From Sphingobacteriales bacterium 50-39 (lineage in GTDB: Bacteria; Bacteroidota; Bacteroidia; Chitinophagales; Chitinophagaceae): 64,000 bases of DNA. The translations under genes were made by a program, and so were the position numbers. Each line of letters opens with the position of its first letter. The stretch's first letter is position 1. The stretch spans positions 310,001 through 374,000 of the forward strand of contig MKTZ01000025.1 in assembly GCA_001898505.1 (NCBI GenBank), in the 5' to 3' direction. Below the pieces are notes generated by a model. The model searched no databases. It had not been told where the DNA came from and saw only the letters and a list, made by a program, of their open reading frames with translations. Of this stretch, positions 61,312 to 64,000 are shown one piece after another.

Positions 61312-61405
61312 AATAAATTTGAATTTGAATGGAAAGGTACCATTTTTTTGTTTTTGTCTGTTGTCTTACATTCATGCTCCTTATTAAAGCCAAGAGAAAA
61401 CAATT

Positions 61406-63937
61406 ATGCGTAAGATTATTTCCCTATTCTTCGGACTGCTCTTTTTTATAAACTCTTTTTCTCAGACCGCCCCTTCTCCGGACGTCTTTCTGGGATATAA
61501 GCTGGGAGATCATTATACCCCCCATTATAAGATCGTAAACTATTTTAGAGAGGTAGCAAAGGATGTTCCTTCTCAGGTGAAGCTGGAGCAATATGGTGAG
61601 ACATACGAAGGTCGTCCTTTAATATTGGCGTTTATCGCTTCGCCGGAAAATCTTCAGCGGCTGGAAGATATCCGACGGAATAATGTCCGGCTGGCAGGCG
61701 TATTGAAAGATGGGGTCACTGCCGATGAGAGTGCTCCTGCCATTGTCTGGCTGAGCTATAATGTACATGGCAACGAACCGTCATCTTCCGAGGCTGCCAT
61801 GAAGACCCTGTATTCCCTCGTAGATCCTGCCAATACCCATTCGAAAGAATGGCTTCAGCATACTGTCATCGTGATCGACCCCTGTATCAATCCGGATGGA
61901 AGGGACCGTTATGTCAACTGGTTTACCATGGCTGTGGGGAAGAACGCCAACCCCGACCCTCAGTCGAGGGAGCACCGGGAGCCCTGGCCGGGAGGAAGGA
62001 CCAATCACTACAATTTCGATCTCAACAGGGATTGGGCCTGGCAGACGCAGATAGAGACACAGCAGCGGCTAAAAAAATACAATGCCTGGTTGCCCCAGGT
62101 ACATGTGGATTTTCATGAGCAGGGATATAACAATCCCTATTATTTTGCTCCTGCGGCAGAACCCTATCACGATGTGATAACACCGTGGCAGCGGGATTTC
62201 CAGATACAGATAGGAAAGAACAACGCAAAATATTTCGACAGCCATGGCTGGCTTTATTTTACAAAGGAAGAGTTCGACCTTTTTTATCCCAGTTACGGGG
62301 ACACCTATCCCACGTATAACGGGGCCATCGGTATGACCTTCGAGCAGGGGGGATCGCCCCGGGGAGGTCTGGCAGTGGCGACGGCGGGTGAGGATACCCT
62401 GACGCTGGCCGACAGGCTGGAGCATCATTATACCACGGGTATTTCTACGATAGAAGTATCTTCTCAGAATGCCGCCCGTCTGATAAAGGAGTTCCATAAG
62501 TATTTCACGGATGCCCGGGAAAGGCCGGGTGGTGAGTTCAAGGCCTGGCTTATCCGTAATGATCCGTATGGCGACAGGCTCACCCGGCTGAAGTTGCTGC
62601 TCGACAGGAATAATATCGAGTGGACGCCGGCGCCCGCGGGCAACTATACGGGAGTATATTACGAGACGGGCAAGGTAGCCGCTTTCAAGGCCACCCCGGA
62701 GGACATCGTCATCAATGCGAATCAGCCCAGGTCCAATCTGCTGAGGGTGCTGTTCGAACGGACCTCCCGCATCAGCGACTCGGTGACCTATGATATTACG
62801 GCCTGGTCTGTTCCTTATGTTTATGGACTGCAGGCGTATGGGCTGAATACATATGTGACTGGGGGGAAGGCTTTTGTGCAACCCATCGTACGCTACAATG
62901 AGAGCACCAGTCCCTATGCCTATGCCATTCGCTGGACGGGGATGAACAATGTACGGTTCCTTTCCGAACTGCTGGCCAAAGGGATAAAAGTCCGGTTTGC
63001 CGAACAGGCTTTCCAATCCGGGGGACAGAATTTTGAAAAAGGCACCTTGCTTATAACGGCAACGGGTAACGGCGCATTGGGAGACAAGCTCTGGTCCATC
63101 GTAACGACCGCCGCCCTGTCTGCGAGCGTGGTACTGGAACCAATTACCTCTGGTTTTGTGGACAAGGGAGCGGATTTTGGCAGTGGCCGTGTCCGCCTGA
63201 TCCACAAACCAAAGGTTGGTCTGCTGACGGGCGAGCAGGTGAGCTCGTTGAATGCCGGAGAAGTATGGCATCTTTTCGATCAGGAGCTCAACTATCCCAT
63301 CAGTCAGCTCAACGCGGAAGATCTGGGCCGGCTGGACCTCAGGAACTACGATGTGCTGATCTTCCCGAATGGCTATTATAAAAGCCTGGCGGATAAGGGC
63401 GCGGCGGAGCCGCTGCGTAACTGGGTCCAGGCCGGCGGCAGGCTCATCCTCATGGAGAATGCCGTGGCGCAATTGTCGAAGCTGGAATGGGGTCTAAAGG
63501 CAAAGGGAGAGGATGATAAAAAAGAGGACGATAAGAAGAAGGACGTTGACTATTCCTTACTGCGGCATTACGGCGACAGACAGCGGGAAGAGGTGATGAG
63601 CAGCGTCCCCGGGTCCATCTATCGTGTGGAGCTGGATAATAGCCATCCCCTGGCCTTCGGCTATCCGGACAAGTATTATACGTTGAAGCAGGACGACAAT
63701 GTATATGAGTTCATCAAAGAGGGCGGCTGGAATGTAGGAGTTATTAAAAAAGATAATTATGTCAGTGGTTTTACGGGCAATAAGGCAAAAGAAAAGCTGA
63801 AGGACGGGCTCATTTTCGGTGTCCAGGAGATGGGGAGGGGCGAGGTCGTGTATATGGCCGATGACCCGTTGTTCCGCAGTTTTTGGGAGAACGGCAAGCT
63901 TCTATTTTGTAATGCCGTGTTTTTGGTAGGGCAATAG
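61406..63937 (+). CDS. M14-family zinc carboxypeptidase (secreted)
   Basis: 843 residues with a signal peptide (1-20, ...INSFSQTAP). The M14 site has H121-G-N-E124 (NVHGNEPSSSEAAMKTL) with the later ligand His in QVHVDFHEQGYNNPYY and the substrate Arg/Asn in NFDLNRDWAW; FEQGGSPRGGLA follows. The C-terminal third has a GATase-like fold (YDVLIFPNGYYKSLADKGA, WVQAGGRLILMENA). It digests peptides or amino-acid polymers outside the cytosol. It is divergent from ggt, and a palindromic element follows it. Confidence 0.9.
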   Translation: MRKIISLFFGLLFFINSFSQTAPSPDVFLGYKLGDHYTPHYKIVNYFREVAKDVPSQVKLEQYGETYEGRPLILAFIASPENLQRLEDIRRNNVRLAGVLKDGVTADESAPAIVWLSYNVHGNEPSSSEAAMKTLYSLVDPANTHSKEWLQHTVIVIDPCINPDGRDRYVNWFTMAVGKNANPDPQSREHREPWPGGRTNHYNFDLNRDWAWQTQIETQQRLKKYNAWLPQVHVDFHEQGYNNPYYFAPAAEPYHDVITPWQRDFQIQIGKNNAKYFDSHGWLYFTKEEFDLFYPSYGDTYPTYNGAIGMTFEQGGSPRGGLAVATAGEDTLTLADRLEHHYTTGISTIEVSSQNAARLIKEFHKYFTDARERPGGEFKAWLIRNDPYGDRLTRLKLLLDRNNIEWTPAPAGNYTGVYYETGKVAAFKATPEDIVINANQPRSNLLRVLFERTSRISDSVTYDITAWSVPYVYGLQAYGLNTYVTGGKAFVQPIVRYNESTSPYAYAIRWTGMNNVRFLSELLAKGIKVRFAEQAFQSGGQNFEKGTLLITATGNGALGDKLWSIVTTAALSASVVLEPITSGFVDKGADFGSGRVRLIHKPKVGLLTGEQVSSLNAGEVWHLFDQELNYPISQLNAEDLGRLDLRNYDVLIFPNGYYKSLADKGAAEPLRNWVQAGGRLILMENAVAQLSKLEWGLKAKGEDDKKEDDKKKDVDYSLLRHYGDRQREEVMSSVPGSIYRVELDNSHPLAFGYPDKYYTLKQDDNVYEFIKEGGWNVGVIKKDNYVSGFTGNKAKEKLKDGLIFGVQEMGRGEVVYMADDPLFRSFWENGKLLFCNAVFLVGQ

Positions 63938-63955
63938 GGCAATAGCTGTTCCTAC

Positions 63956-63976
63956 GGCCATCGGGCGCCGGTGGCC
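63956..63976. repeat. Palindromic element (copy F) after the M14 gene
   Basis: GGCCATCGG-GCG-CCGGTGGCC pairs over 9 bp (one G-U in RNA) with a 3-base loop, like the larger hairpin of copies A-C. It could also work as the end of the M14 transcript, but no T-run follows. Confidence 0.4.
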
Positions 63977-64000
63977 TACCGTTGGTGGATTTAGATGAGG

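Noticed and set aside
62069-63472. 467-codon minus-strand open frame
   Set aside because: Antisense to the M14 carboxypeptidase, with no start context or recognisable domains.
1-64000. CRISPR arrays or insertion sequences
   Set aside because: No spaced identical repeats and no transposase-like frames were found; the only recombinase is the island integrase.

Overview
The window looks like chromosomal DNA of a Bacteroidota member, most plausibly a Chitinophagaceae-type soil bacterium. The signs are a type IX secretion C-terminal domain (24773-27583), an Oar-like TonB-dependent receptor (48482-51829), DUF4270/DUF4907/Porin_10-type envelope proteins, a TamB-like giant, a GH89 exo-glycosidase, and several promoters with the Bacteroidota -7 element TAnnTTTG. 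No species can be named from the sequence alone.

1-6799 is an integrated genomic island. A tRNA-Ser(CGA) on the minus strand (6713-6799) is followed on its 3' side by a tyrosine recombinase (5280-6488). Its cargo includes a compact minus-strand operon: a 26-residue micro-ORF, a ubiquitin-like/E2-like fusion, a JAMM peptidase/E1-like fusion and a DUF6527 protein, all with overlapping ends. It diverges from a plus-strand cassette of a sigma-like HTH protein, a helical protein and an ImmA/IrrE-type metallopeptidase. This resembles a defence-associated bacterial ubiquitin-like conjugation system with its own switch. The E2-like domain contains no cysteine, and the usual cysteine positions of the E1-like domain are serines. 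A TPR gene enters from the left edge, so the far end of the island is outside the window.

6845-18169 is a potassium-uptake and signalling block: a sigma-54 activator, then kdpF-kdpA-kdpB-kdpC, then a KdpD truncated to its sensor and USP domains, then a separate HAMP/PAS histidine kinase. The classical KdpD/KdpE pair is thus replaced by three separate proteins. A second kinase (REC-PAS-PAS-HisKA_3) follows a terminator.

18197-24773 holds a LacI-controlled glycan locus (GH89 alpha-N-acetylglucosaminidase plus a secreted protein with only the C-terminal domains of a GH2 beta-galactosidase), with LacI-type palindromes at both ends, and then sucC.

24773-33815 is mixed: a large PKD/type IX surface protein, purine nucleoside phosphorylase, a porin, a cupin plus CDF metal exporter pair, an SDR lacking its catalytic Tyr/Lys and small exported proteins. 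33818-47952 contains the parts of an amidoligase cluster (two ATP-grasp proteins, a class I glutamine amidotransferase, a YbdK/GCS2 carboxylate-amine ligase, two esterases). It is interrupted by a Kelch/DUF4907/DUF4270/FadL-like/LytTR group and an M1 aminopeptidase. 47973-63937 carries a lipoprotein and Oar-like receptor pair, ribBA, tamB, a decayed Uma2 gene, a DinB-like protein, gamma-glutamyltransferase and an M14 carboxypeptidase.

Short GC-rich paired palindromes recur between genes and, in one case, inside the GH89 gene. They look like a dispersed palindromic repeat family.
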